Assembly (NCBI RefSeq): GCF_004358445.1
Contig: NZ_CP037951.1
Location: 1,165,501-1,229,500 of the forward strand
Origin: Parashewanella tropica
Lineage (GTDB): Bacteria > Pseudomonadota > Gammaproteobacteria > Enterobacterales > Shewanellaceae
Direction: 5' to 3'
DNA: 64,000 nucleotides
Numbering within the stretch: the first letter of the stretch is position 1; each line of letters starts with the position of its first letter. The position numbers and the translations under genes are program-made. The notes below the pieces were generated by a model. It searched no databases. It had not been told where the DNA came from and worked only from the letters and a program-made list of their open reading frames with translations. Below are positions 17,635 to 25,949 of this stretch, piece by piece.

Positions 17635-17691
17635 TTAGATACTTCGGAAGAGTTCACAGATGGAAAGGTATCAATAACAAGGAATAAAACT

Positions 17692-18942
17692 ATGAAATTA
17701 TCAAAACTAACTCTGGCGACATTATCAGCAGTTTCGCTGATGGCAGCAAACTCTGCCGCAGCAAAACAAGACAAAGTGTTTGTTGGTCACCTTGCGGATA
17801 TGTCTGGTCCTACGGCATTCGTTGGTAAAGAATATGCTGATGGTGTTAGAGATGCGATGGCATACATCAATGCCAACGGCGGTATTAAAGGTACTGGTCT
17901 TGAGTTTGAAACTATTGATTATGCTTATAAAGTGCCTCAAGCAATTGCTTCTTACAAAAAGTGGAAGAGTCGTAAAAAGATGGTTGCCATGCAAGGTTGG
18001 GGAACGGCAGATACTGAAGCGCTTATCTCGTTTGTTGCTCGCGATAAAATTCCGGTTTACTCAGCATCCTATTCTGGTCACTTAACCGATCCTAAAGGTA
18101 AGAATCCACATACTAAAAAGCCTGCGCCATATAACTTCTTCTACGGTGCTTCTTATTCTGATTCTTGCCGTGCACTCGTACAGTGGGCAGCAAAAGACTG
18201 GAAGACAAAAGGAAGCAAAGGAAAGCCTAAGTTTACTCATATTGGTGCGAACCATCCTTTCCCAAATGCACCTAAAGCCGCCTGTGCAGAATATGCAACT
18301 GAGTTAGGTTTTGATGTTCAGCCATCAGTGGTTATTTCAATGAAGCCGGGTGACTTTAAAGCTCAATGTTTGAGTCTTAAGAGCTCTGGCACTCATTATG
18401 GTTACATCGGCAACCTTGGTGGCTCAGTAATGTCATTGATTAAGTCTTGTAATACGGTCGGTACCGATATTCAGTTTATGTCGAATATCTGGGGTGGTGA
18501 TCGCAAGATTTTTGAAGCGATTGGTGAGGGCGTGAAAGATTACATTTTCCCAACCATGACACCATTCTGGGATTCGAATGTAGATGGCATGAAGCTGGTT
18601 AAAAACATTTCTAAGATGTCGGATTCAAGTGGTACTAAATCACGTCCACATCACTACATCCGTGGTGTTTGCTCAGCGTACTACATGAAAGAGGCAATGG
18701 AGTGGGCGAAAGACAATGGCGGGATTACAGGTAAGAACGTGAAGAAAGGCATGTACGCGACTCAAAACTGGGTACCGAAAGGACTTGAAGGCGTGTGCTT
18801 ACCAGCAACTTGGAAAGATGATGATCACCGCGGTATTGCAGAAGTTAATATTTATAAAGGTAACTTCGACAAGGGCAATGTATCTATCGAGCAAGTGGAT
18901 ACCGTCAGCCTTGAGCGTCGAGCGGATTGGTTAGGTTATTAA
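17692..18942 (+). CDS. ABC transporter periplasmic substrate-binding protein (branched-chain type)
   Basis: The protein has 416 residues with a signal peptide (KLSKLTLATLSAVSLMAANSAAA) and a type I periplasmic-binding fold. It opens with VFVGHLADMSGPTAFVGKEY, typical of the leucine/amide-binding family. Further blocks are GVRDAMAYINANGGIKG and the hinge-region ASYSGHLTD. Three cysteine-containing stretches (SDSCRALV, KAACAEYA, KAQCLSLK) could form disulfides. The ATG at 17692 is chosen because AAGGAAT precedes it and it starts the signal peptide; the longer frame from 17551 begins inside a repeat. It is flanked by family A repeats on both sides, which may give its mRNA segment extra stability. 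Ligand unknown, likely an organic acid given the two ligases. Confidence 0.9.
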   Translation: MKLSKLTLATLSAVSLMAANSAAAKQDKVFVGHLADMSGPTAFVGKEYADGVRDAMAYINANGGIKGTGLEFETIDYAYKVPQAIASYKKWKSRKKMVAMQGWGTADTEALISFVARDKIPVYSASYSGHLTDPKGKNPHTKKPAPYNFFYGASYSDSCRALVQWAAKDWKTKGSKGKPKFTHIGANHPFPNAPKAACAEYATELGFDVQPSVVISMKPGDFKAQCLSLKSSGTHYGYIGNLGGSVMSLIKSCNTVGTDIQFMSNIWGGDRKIFEAIGEGVKDYIFPTMTPFWDSNVDGMKLVKNISKMSDSSGTKSRPHHYIRGVCSAYYMKEAMEWAKDNGGITGKNVKKGMYATQNWVPKGLEGVCLPATWKDDDHRGIAEVNIYKGNFDKGNVSIEQVDTVSLERRADWLGY

Positions 18943-18976
18943 TTTCTAATGTGAGTGCAGTCTTGCTAGAAATACC

Positions 18977-19069
18977 GAGCAATATTGCATACGCCAACAG
19001 AAGCGTACGTCCATGTACTGACGACCGTTACATCCTGTAACGGACGGTTGGCTTAATGCAATATTGCTC
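18977..19069 (-). repeat. Family A structured palindromic repeat, copy 3
   Basis: About 93 bp downstream of the binding-protein gene, inverted relative to copy 2. The outer stem GAGCAATATTGCAT / ATGCAATATTGCTC is perfect but differs in sequence from the other copies. Hairpin 1 is CCGTTAC-AGGAT-GTAACGG, a G:C to T:A compensatory change compared with copies 1, 2 and 4. Hairpin 2 has GTAC/GTAC where copy 2 has GCAC/GTGC, again compensatory. Confidence 0.9.
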
Positions 19070-19197
19070 TCATCGGTAGTTTTGACTGTTCTAACACTCT
19101 CAAATAGAGCAAATGAGTCGTTTAAAGAATAGCTGTTATAGGTTTTATTAATTGTTGCTATGTAAATTGATAAAGCTTAATCACAGGAAGGTGAGTT

Positions 19198-20019
19198 ATG
19201 AGTAATGCTGCTGAAGTTATCAATCCTGAAGAGGTTGTCCTGTCCATCAATAACATTGAAGTGGTTTATGACGATGTGATTCAGGTATTAAGAGGGGTAA
19301 GTATTGATGTGCCTAAAGGCAGCATCGTTACCTTACTCGGTCCCAATGGTGCGGGTAAATCGACAACACTGAAATCCATTTCAGGTTTATTAAAAACGGA
19401 AAACGGTGAAGTGACCAAAGGCGATATCAGTTTTTTAGGTAAGCGAATTGATAATGCCAATGCCGCTGAAATCGTAAGCTCTGGGCTATTTCAGGTGATG
19501 GAGGGTCGACGCATTATTGAAGATATGACTGTGGTAGAAAACCTTAGACTAGGTGCTTATACCCGTAGTGATAACCAAATTAATCAAGACATTGAAATGG
19601 TGTTCAGCTATTTCCCTCGCTTAAAAGAAAGAACGGGATTAGCAGGATATCTTTCTGGTGGTGAACAACAAATGTTGGCTATCGGTCGTGCATTAATGGC
19701 ACGTCCGAAAATGATTTGTCTTGATGAACCATCCATGGGTTTATCGCCATTATTAGTAAAAGAAGTGTTTGGCATTATTGAAAAAATTAACCGTGAGCAA
19801 GGGATCACCATGCTTTTGGTTGAGCAAAACGCCAACTACGCATTAAAAGCGGCTCATTATGGTTACATCATGGAGTCAGGAAAAATCGTACTCGATGGAA
19901 CTCGTGAGCAGCTACTCAATAATGAAGACGTAAAAGAGTTCTACTTAGGTGGTGGAAACGAAGAGCGTAAAAGTTTTAAAAATCTCAAGTCTTACAAACG
20001 CCGTAAACGTTGGTTATAG
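19198..20019 (+). CDS. livF: Branched-chain-type ABC transporter ATPase (LivF class)
   Basis: This 273-residue ABC ATPase has Walker A GPNGAGKST, Q-loop FQVMEGRRI, signature LSGGEQQMLAIGRAL, Walker B ICLDEPSMGLSP and H-loop VEQNA. The EGRR after the Q-loop and VEQN are LivF hallmarks. It has a basic C-terminal extension (SFKNLKSYKRRKRWL) longer than the usual LivF end. A strong GGAAGGTGA precedes the start. It would pair with LivG on the LivH/LivM channel. It lies 255 bases after the binding-protein gene, with a family A repeat between, and 9 bases before the next gene. Confidence 0.9.
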   Translation: MSNAAEVINPEEVVLSINNIEVVYDDVIQVLRGVSIDVPKGSIVTLLGPNGAGKSTTLKSISGLLKTENGEVTKGDISFLGKRIDNANAAEIVSSGLFQVMEGRRIIEDMTVVENLRLGAYTRSDNQINQDIEMVFSYFPRLKERTGLAGYLSGGEQQMLAIGRALMARPKMICLDEPSMGLSPLLVKEVFGIIEKINREQGITMLLVEQNANYALKAAHYGYIMESGKIVLDGTREQLLNNEDVKEFYLGGGNEERKSFKNLKSYKRRKRWL

Positions 20020-20028
20020 GAGGTTGAT

Positions 20029-21279
20029 ATGCCGTATTCTGAGTCCAATATCGACAAGAATTTACTTACCACTCTAGAGAAGGAATCTCTGCCACAAGAT
20101 AAGCGTGAGCAATTGTTATTTAAGCGTTTGAGCACGTTACTGACAAGCTTAAAGCAAGACTCTGACTATTATCAGCAGGCTTTGGCTGAAATCTCAGTAG
20201 GTAGTAATTTTTCCAGAGATTCTTTATCGTCATTACCAATATTGAGAAAGTCTTCAATATCCCAGCTCCAAGCTGAAAATCCACCGTTAGGAGGTTTGGT
20301 TATTGGAAGTTCGGTAGTTGATCGAATTTTCCAATCACCGGGTAACATTTATGAAGGAGCTATGGACAGTGGTGACTGGTGGCGCATGTCACATGCTTTC
20401 CATGCTGCAGGCTTTAGAAAAGGCGACATTGTGCTTAACTGTTTGTCTTATCATATGACTCCTGGCGGTTTTATTATGGATTCAGGTGCCCGAGCTTGTG
20501 GTTGCAGCGTGATCCCTGCGGGTCCCGGACAAACTGAACAGCAGTTGCATATTATTTCGCAATTACAACCTACTGGATACAGCGGTACGCCCAGCTTTTT
20601 GAATATTCTTTTAGATAAAGCCAAGGAAAAAGGCGTTGAGTGGAGCATCAGTAAGGCTTTAGTTTCTGGTGAAGCGTTATCAGATGAGTTAAGAACTAAA
20701 TTCTTAGAGCACGGCATTAAAGTTCACCAAGCTTATGCTACGGCTGATGTTGGTCTGATCGCTTACGAGGCAAATTATGGTGAAGGCTGGGTCGTAGCCG
20801 AAGATATCATTGTCGAAATTGTAAAACCGGGAACGTCACAACCTGTTACTGAACCTAATGAAGTTGGGGAGTTAGTGGTGACTGTTCTTAATGACAAGTA
20901 CCCATTGATTCGATTTGCTACAGGCGATCTAAGCGCGTTTTATACGGGAGTAACCTCTTGTGGTAGAAGTAATTTACGCATCAAGGGCTGGATGGGCAGA
21001 GCTGACCAAACGGTTAAGGTAAAAGGTTTGTTCGTTCACCCAAGTCAAGTGCAAGAAGTGATCGCTGAGTTTCCTGAAATCACAAAAGCAAGGCTTATCA
21101 TCGAGCGGGAAAATCACAATGATGTAATGTCTCTGCACTGTGAATATAGCGGTAGCGCGCCAGAGCCAACGTATATTGCCGAGTCTATTAAGCGTATAAC
21201 CAAGCTCACTGGCGATATTCAGTTCTTCCCACCTAATTCACTGAACAATGATGGGATAGTGATTGAAGATTTGAGGTAA
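20029..21279 (+). CDS. PaaK-like phenylacetate-CoA ligase family protein
   Basis: This 416-residue adenylate-forming protein resembles phenylacetate-CoA ligases in the AMP-binding core. It has HAFHAAGFRKGDIVLNCLSY, a substrate-pocket region with GGFIMDSGARACG, YSGTPSFLNILLDKA, and ALVSGEALSDELR. The hinge and C-terminal part includes IRFATGDLSAF and KVKGLFVHPSQVQEV. The glycine/threonine-rich phosphate loop near residues 98-103 reads RIFQSPGNIYEG rather than the usual SSGTTG. That degenerate P-loop raises doubt whether it is a full ligase. AGGAGG sits just before the ATG, so it is probably well translated. It is the last gene before a terminator. It might activate or sense the imported acid. 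Confidence 0.8.
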   Translation: MPYSESNIDKNLLTTLEKESLPQDKREQLLFKRLSTLLTSLKQDSDYYQQALAEISVGSNFSRDSLSSLPILRKSSISQLQAENPPLGGLVIGSSVVDRIFQSPGNIYEGAMDSGDWWRMSHAFHAAGFRKGDIVLNCLSYHMTPGGFIMDSGARACGCSVIPAGPGQTEQQLHIISQLQPTGYSGTPSFLNILLDKAKEKGVEWSISKALVSGEALSDELRTKFLEHGIKVHQAYATADVGLIAYEANYGEGWVVAEDIIVEIVKPGTSQPVTEPNEVGELVVTVLNDKYPLIRFATGDLSAFYTGVTSCGRSNLRIKGWMGRADQTVKVKGLFVHPSQVQEVIAEFPEITKARLIIERENHNDVMSLHCEYSGSAPEPTYIAESIKRITKLTGDIQFFPPNSLNNDGIVIEDLR

Positions 21280-21302
21280 CCTCACAAGCTTTTTATGGAT
21301 AT

Positions 21303-21334
21303 AAAAAGCGAGCCCACTTTAAGTTCGCTTTTTT
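21303..21334 (+). terminator. Terminator at the end of the uptake operon
   Basis: The hairpin AAAAAGCGAG..AAGTTCGCTTTTTT closes the operon 23 bases after the PaaK-like gene. The stem has a slight mismatch (GAGC against GTTC), and the T-run is six bases. It may also serve the convergent HxlR gene on the other strand. Confidence 0.75.
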
Positions 21335-21363
21335 AATTTCATCTACCTTGGAATATTTATATT

Positions 21364-21741
21364 TCAGAGGCTATTTGCATTTAACTCTATATTATTTGAT
21401 TCTGACCACTCTCTTAACTGGTCAAGAATACTCAAAGCGGAGCGCCCGAGTTCTGTGAGTTCATAAGTTACAGCAATAGGTCTCTCATTGATGACTTTCC
21501 TAATTACCATTCCTTGAATTTCTAACTCCTTCAACCTTTGGTCGACCATCTTCTTACTTGCACCGCCCAGCATTCTTGCTAGGTCATTAAATCGAACGGG
21601 CTCATCTTTCAAATGGTAGATAATTGAACCTTTCCATTTTCCACCTATGATGCGCATCCCCTTTTCGATTGCACAAGGTTCATCGCAAACATTTAAAACT
21701 TTTTTTCGTCCTTTGCTATCTGTTTTTATTGAACTTTTCAT
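21364..21741 (-). CDS. HxlR-family transcriptional regulator
   Basis: This 125-residue regulator has the HxlR winged-helix signature: CAIEKGMRIIGGKWKGSIIYHL at the N-terminal helix, then RFNDLARML, KKMVDQRLKELEIQGMV and VTYELTELGRSAL. The start is placed at the ATG at 21741. A longer frame up to 21840 exists, but its first 33 residues do not fit the family and would cover the promoter region shared with mdaB. HxlR proteins often sense quinones or aldehydes through cysteine; the CDEPC pair near the N-terminus could serve this. Divergent from mdaB, whose product is a quinone reductase, so it probably controls that gene. Confidence 0.8.
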   Translation of the reverse strand: MKSSIKTDSKGRKKVLNVCDEPCAIEKGMRIIGGKWKGSIIYHLKDEPVRFNDLARMLGGASKKMVDQRLKELEIQGMVIRKVINERPIAVTYELTELGRSALSILDQLREWSESNNIELNANSL

Positions 21742-21762
21742 AAATAAGCTGCCAATAACGAG

Positions 21763-21811
21763 TAGGTTACTAAAAGTATACTGGTTGATTGATGTTTTTA
21801 GGTTACTAAAA
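21763..21811. promoter_or_regulatory. Tandem direct repeat, candidate operator between HxlR gene and mdaB
   Basis: The 13-mer TAGGTTACTAAAA occurs at 21763-21775 and again at 21799-21811, 36 bases apart in the same direction. An AGTATACT palindrome lies between (21775-21782). It sits in the 111-base gap between the divergent genes if the HxlR start is at 21741. Likely operator for the HxlR regulator, although a repressor contact is not shown. Confidence 0.5.
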
Positions 21812-21852
21812 TAAACCGCAATCTTAATTGAGTTTAACATTCGAGGTACTAC

Positions 21853-22434
21853 ATGAGTAATATTTTAATCATAAACGGACATCAACCATACCCATTCTCA
21901 GAAGGTCGATTGAATGCGACTTTAGTAAAAAAGGCTAGAGATATTTTGGAGAGAAAGGGGCATCAAACACGTATTGTGACGATGTCTGAGCAAATTAATG
22001 TTGAACAAGAACTCGAAAATCATCAGTGGGCTGATATCGTAATTTTACAAACGCCTGTCAATTGGATGGGCGTTACTTGGATGTTTAAAAAGTACATGGA
22101 TGAAGTCTATACCGCAGGTATGGGGGGAGCGTTATGTAATGGAGATGGGAGAACAGCCGAAGCACCGAAAGAAAACTATGGTCAAGGCGGCACTTTAAAA
22201 GGGAAAAAATACATGATGTCTCTTACGTTTAACGCCCCTGAAGAAGCCTTTAACAATGAGAATGATTTCTTTGAAGGCAAATCAGTGGATGATTTACTCT
22301 TCCCAATGCATATGAACTTCAAGTTTTTCGGTATTGAACCGCTAGCGACATTTTCAGCTTTTGATGTAATGAAAAATGCCAATGTTGAGAATGATTTCGA
22401 ACGCTTTGAGTCTCACATTGACAGATATATTTAG
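21853..22434 (+). CDS. mdaB: NAD(P)H quinone reductase, MdaB-like
   Basis: This 193-residue flavodoxin-fold protein starts MSNILIINGHQPYPFSEGRLN, with the FAD-binding phosphate loop in that region. It has IVILQTPVNWMGVTWMFKKYMDEVYTAGMGG, the typical MdaB/Kef-regulator catalytic segment. The YGQGGTLKGKKYMMSLTFNAP stretch also fits MdaB. It should reduce quinones by two electrons in the cytoplasm and guard against redox cycling. GAGG precedes the ATG. Divergent from the HxlR gene, with a terminator downstream shared with gcvP. Confidence 0.9.
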   Translation: MSNILIINGHQPYPFSEGRLNATLVKKARDILERKGHQTRIVTMSEQINVEQELENHQWADIVILQTPVNWMGVTWMFKKYMDEVYTAGMGGALCNGDGRTAEAPKENYGQGGTLKGKKYMMSLTFNAPEEAFNNENDFFEGKSVDDLLFPMHMNFKFFGIEPLATFSAFDVMKNANVENDFERFESHIDRYI

Positions 22435-22482
22435 GTTCTAGTTATGGGCTAGTTACTTATATTCTCCAATTGGATCAAATAT

Positions 22483-22515
22483 AAAAAAGCGAACCAACTT
22501 AGGTTCGCTTAATAG
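22483..22515. terminator. Bidirectional terminator between mdaB and gcvP
   Basis: A perfect 9-bp stem AAGCGAACC / GGTTCGCTT with a seven-base loop lies between these convergent genes. The A-run on the left makes it work best for gcvP transcripts on the minus strand; on the plus strand the T-run is short. It shares the AAGCGAAC core with the terminators at 3344 and, with one mismatch, at 21303. Confidence 0.75.
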
Positions 22516-22559
22516 TTTTAATTCACAAATTGAATTAAAGATCTCCAATGAGTAATTTC

Positions 22560-25442
22560 TTACTCATACGCTTCCATCGGTACACAAGCACAGAACAAGT
22601 TGCGGTCGCCAAATACATCATCAATACGATTTACCGTTGGCCAAAACTTGTTAGCCTTAACGGCATCTGTTGGGAACACTGCAAGCTCACGGCTATAAGG
22701 ACGTGAGTCAAACTCAGCATCCATGATGTCTTCTAATGTATGCGGTGCATTGCTTAGTGGGTTGTTATCCGCTGGGAATTCACCTGCTTCAACTTGAGCA
22801 ATTTCCTTGCGAATGTTCACCATAGCTTCAACGAAGCGATCTAATTCAACTTTAGACTCAGACTCTGTCGGTTCAACCATTAGGGTTCCAGCAACAGGGA
22901 AGCTCATGGTTGGCGCGTGGAAACCGTAGTCATTTAGACGCTTAGCGATATCCATTTCGGTTACACCAGAGCTTTCTTTTAGTGGGCGCAAGTCGATAAT
23001 ACATTCGTGAGCCACTCGGTCGTTACGACCTGTATAAAGTACTGGGTAATGTTCAGCTAGCTTTTTCGTTACATAGTTAGCGTTCAAAATAGCAATTTGA
23101 GTCGATTGTTTTAGACCTTTGCTGCCTAGTAAACGAATGTACATGTACGAAATCGGTAAAATGCTCGCACTACCGTAAGGAGCCGCAGATACTGCTCCAT
23201 TGTTGTCACTTTCACGACCCGGTTTAACCAGAGAGTGACCCGCAACGAATGGAGCAAGATGGGCTTTTACGCCGATTGGTCCCATACCTGGACCGCCGCC
23301 ACCGTGTGGAATAGCGAAAGTTTTGTGTAGGTTCAGGTGAGATACGTCAGCACCAATAAAGCCCGGTGAGGTAATACCAACCTGAGCATTCATGTTTGCA
23401 CCGTCTAGGTAAACTTGACCGCCATGCTGGTGGATGATTTCACAGATCTCTTTAACCGTTTCTTCGTATACACCGTGGGTAGAAGGGTAGGTGATCATAA
23501 TGCAAGATAGGCTATCAGCTAGCTCTTGCGCTTTCGCTCGTAAATCTTCTAAATCAACGTTTCCGTCTTTATCACAAGCGGTAACCACGACTTTCATTCC
23601 TGCTAGTTGAGCGGATGCAGGGTTAGTTCCGTGGGCAGATTGAGGGATTAAGCACACATTACGATGACCTTCGCCACGAGACTCATGGTACTTTTGAATC
23701 GCTAATAAGCCAGCATATTCACCCTGAGCGCCAGAGTTAGGCTGCATACATACGGCATCATAACCTGTGATATCCACTAACCAGTCAGATAGCTCATTGA
23801 TCTGCTGAGTGTAACCTTGAGCTTGATCTAATGGGCAGAATGGATGCATGTTAGCAAATTCAGGCCAGCTAACAGGCAGCATTTCAGCAACAGCGTTGAG
23901 CTTCATGGTGCATGAACCAAGTGAAATCATTGAGTGGTTCAAGGCTAAATCTTTGTTTTCAAGACGCTTGATATAACGCATCATTTCCGTTTCGCTGTGG
24001 TAACGGTTAAAGGTTGGGTGCGTTAGGATTTCATCATCACGTTCTAGGTTTGCTGGGATTGAAGAGGTTTCAGTTACTTGCGTATCTAAGGCTTCAACAT
24101 CTAAACCATGACCTTCACCTAAAATGATGTCAAATAGTTGAGTGATATCATCACGAGTGGTGGTTTCATCTAAGCTGATACCAAACTGAGTGTCACTGTC
24201 GTAACGTAGGTTTGTTTGCGCAGCAAGAGCGCGAGCTTTGATGGCTTCGAGTTCTGAAGATTCAAAGCTAACCGTATCAAACCAAGTGTCATTTAAGGTG
24301 TTTAACCCTTTGGCTTTTAGACCAGCCGCTAGAATATCAGTCATGCGGTTAATACGGCTAGCAATGGTTTTAAGACCTTGTGGACCGTGGAATACTGCAT
24401 AGAACGAAGCCATATTGGCTAACAGTACCTGTGCTGTACAGATGTTCGAGTTCGCTTTTTCACGGCGGATATGTTGCTCACGAGTTTGCATCGCCATACG
24501 TAGAGCACGGTTGCCACGAGTATCTTGAGAAACACCAATGATACGACCCGGCATAGAGCGTTTGTAAGCGTCACGAGTGGCGAAGAATGCCGCGTGAGGA
24601 CCACCATAACCCATTGGAACACCAAAGCGTTGCGCACTACCAAATACTACGTCAGCACCTAATGCAGCTGGTGATTTAAGCAGAACCAGTGACATGATAT
24701 CAGCCGCTAGCGTCACAATCGCTTTTTTGGCTTTTAGCTCTACAAACAGTTCACTGTGGTCATTAATTTGACCTAATTTATTGGTGTACTGGAATAGCGC
24801 ACCAAACAGTTCGTAATTTACCGCTTCTTCCGCTGGACCCACGATAACTTCAAAACCAAAGCACTCAGCACGAGTTTTTACTACGTCGATGGTTTGTGGG
24901 AACACATCATCGGCAACAAAGAAGATGTTGGCTTTTTTAGCTTTAGATACCCGTTTTGCTAGCGCCATGGCTTCAGCTGCTGCTGTTGCTTCATCAAGCA
25001 ATGATGCTGAAGCTAAGTCTAGACCAGTTAGATCCATCGAAAGGTGCTGGAAGTTAAGGATAGCTTCTAGACGACCTTGAGCGATCTCTGGCTGGTAAGG
25101 TGTGTAAGCGGTGTACCAACCCGGATTTTCAAATACGTTTCTTAAAATGACGTTTGGTACTGTGGTTGGGTAGTAGCCCATGCCGATGTAGCTTTTGAAT
25201 ACTTGGTTTTTGTCAGCTACACCACGAATATAGGCTAATCCTTCCGCTTCGTCATTTGAGCGTCCGACATTCAGTTCGCGACCTAAACGAATATTTTCAG
25301 GAACAATTTGCTCCATAAGGTCGTCGAGTGATTCTGCGCCCACCTCGTTAAGCATCAGCTGTTGTTGCTCAGCATTAGGACCAATGTGGCGAGTTAAAAA
25401 TAGTTCGTGTTGTTCTAGTTGGGTAAGAGTTTGTTTGCTCAT
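22560..25442 (-). CDS. gcvP: Glycine dehydrogenase (decarboxylating), P protein
   Basis: This 960-residue PLP enzyme covers both halves of the fused bacterial P protein. Conserved blocks seen are FLTRHIGP near the N-terminus, [13 protein letters not shown], the glycine-rich [20 protein letters not shown], and in the C-terminal half the PLP-lysine motif [15 protein letters not shown]. It decarboxylates glycine and passes the aminomethyl group to lipoyl-GcvH. It is the last gene of gcvT-gcvH-gcvP. An intercistronic hairpin lies in the 80-base gap after gcvH, which may set the ratio of P to H protein. Ribosome site is weak (GAGCCGAAA). Confidence 0.95.
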   Translation of the reverse strand: MSKQTLTQLEQHELFLTRHIGPNAEQQQLMLNEVGAESLDDLMEQIVPENIRLGRELNVGRSNDEAEGLAYIRGVADKNQVFKSYIGMGYYPTTVPNVILRNVFENPGWYTAYTPYQPEIAQGRLEAILNFQHLSMDLTGLDLASASLLDEATAAAEAMALAKRVSKAKKANIFFVADDVFPQTIDVVKTRAECFGFEVIVGPAEEAVNYELFGALFQYTNKLGQINDHSELFVELKAKKAIVTLAADIMSLVLLKSPAALGADVVFGSAQRFGVPMGYGGPHAAFFATRDAYKRSMPGRIIGVSQDTRGNRALRMAMQTREQHIRREKANSNICTAQVLLANMASFYAVFHGPQGLKTIASRINRMTDILAAGLKAKGLNTLNDTWFDTVSFESSELEAIKARALAAQTNLRYDSDTQFGISLDETTTRDDITQLFDIILGEGHGLDVEALDTQVTETSSIPANLERDDEILTHPTFNRYHSETEMMRYIKRLENKDLALNHSMISLGSCTMKLNAVAEMLPVSWPEFANMHPFCPLDQAQGYTQQINELSDWLVDITGYDAVCMQPNSGAQGEYAGLLAIQKYHESRGEGHRNVCLIPQSAHGTNPASAQLAGMKVVVTACDKDGNVDLEDLRAKAQELADSLSCIMITYPSTHGVYEETVKEICEIIHQHGGQVYLDGANMNAQVGITSPGFIGADVSHLNLHKTFAIPHGGGGPGMGPIGVKAHLAPFVAGHSLVKPGRESDNNGAVSAAPYGSASILPISYMYIRLLGSKGLKQSTQIAILNANYVTKKLAEHYPVLYTGRNDRVAHECIIDLRPLKESSGVTEMDIAKRLNDYGFHAPTMSFPVAGTLMVEPTESESKVELDRFVEAMVNIRKEIAQVEAGEFPADNNPLSNAPHTLEDIMDAEFDSRPYSRELAVFPTDAVKANKFWPTVNRIDDVFGDRNLFCACVPMEAYE

Positions 25443-25484
25443 TTTCGGCTCTGTTTATTGTTGCTGATCAGAGATATATACGAA

Positions 25485-25507
25485 CAAAGCCCCAAAAAGG
25501 GGCTTTG
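25485..25507. other. Hairpin between gcvH and gcvP
   Basis: A perfect 9-bp stem CAAAGCCCC / GGGGCTTTG with loop of five lies 15 bases after the gcvH stop. On the minus strand it is followed by TTCGTATATA, which is not a strong T-run, so it looks more like a partial attenuator or mRNA-stabilising hairpin than a full terminator. Confidence 0.6.
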
Positions 25508-25522
25508 ATTTTGCAAATATTA

Positions 25523-25912
25523 TTATTCTTCGTCGATGACTGCTTGGTAGCCATCAGCGTCTAATAGGTTTTCTAGCTCAGCTTCGTCAGAAGCTTTAAC
25601 GCGGAATAACCAGCCTTCTGTGAATGCACCGCTGTTTACAAGCTCTGGAGAATCTTCTAGTTCTTCATTAACAGCTACGATTTCACCTGAGATTGGTGAG
25701 TAGATGTCAGAGGCTGCTTTTACAGATTCTGCAACCGCACAGTCTTCACCTGCTGATACCGTGTCACCCACTTCTGGTAACTCAACAAAAACCATGTCAC
25801 CTAAAAGCTCTTGTGCATGTTCAGTAATACCAACAGTATAAGTACCATCGCTTTCTTTACGCGCCCATTCGTGAGATTTTGCGTATTTTAGTTCAGTAGG
25901 TAGATTGCTCAT
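25523..25912 (-). CDS. gcvH: Glycine cleavage system H protein
   Basis: This 129-residue lipoyl-carrier has the lipoylation site ESVKAASD with Lys65 as the modified residue, and the [15 protein letters not shown] strand region. It shuttles the aminomethyl group between GcvP, GcvT and the dihydrolipoamide dehydrogenase. The ATG at 25912 is chosen because AAGGAATATAACG precedes it and the protein then starts like other H proteins ([16 protein letters not shown]). A longer frame to 25993 overlaps the end of gcvT and does not fit the family. Confidence 0.95.
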   Translation of the reverse strand: MSNLPTELKYAKSHEWARKESDGTYTVGITEHAQELLGDMVFVELPEVGDTVSAGEDCAVAESVKAASDIYSPISGEIVAVNEELEDSPELVNSGAFTEGWLFRVKASDEAELENLLDADGYQAVIDEE

Positions 25913-25949
25913 CGTTATATTCCTTTTGGTATAGCTTAATTCTTGATTC

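Noticed and set aside
17540-19069. CRISPR array formed by the palindromic repeats
   Set aside because: Copies are far apart, in opposite orientations and have no regular spacers.
21742-21840. Extended N-terminus of the HxlR regulator
   Set aside because: The extra 33 residues do not fit the family and would place the gene over its own divergent promoter and the direct-repeat operator.
24419-24643. Second small gene inside gcvP
   Set aside because: A frame shadow within a strongly conserved gene with no start signal.
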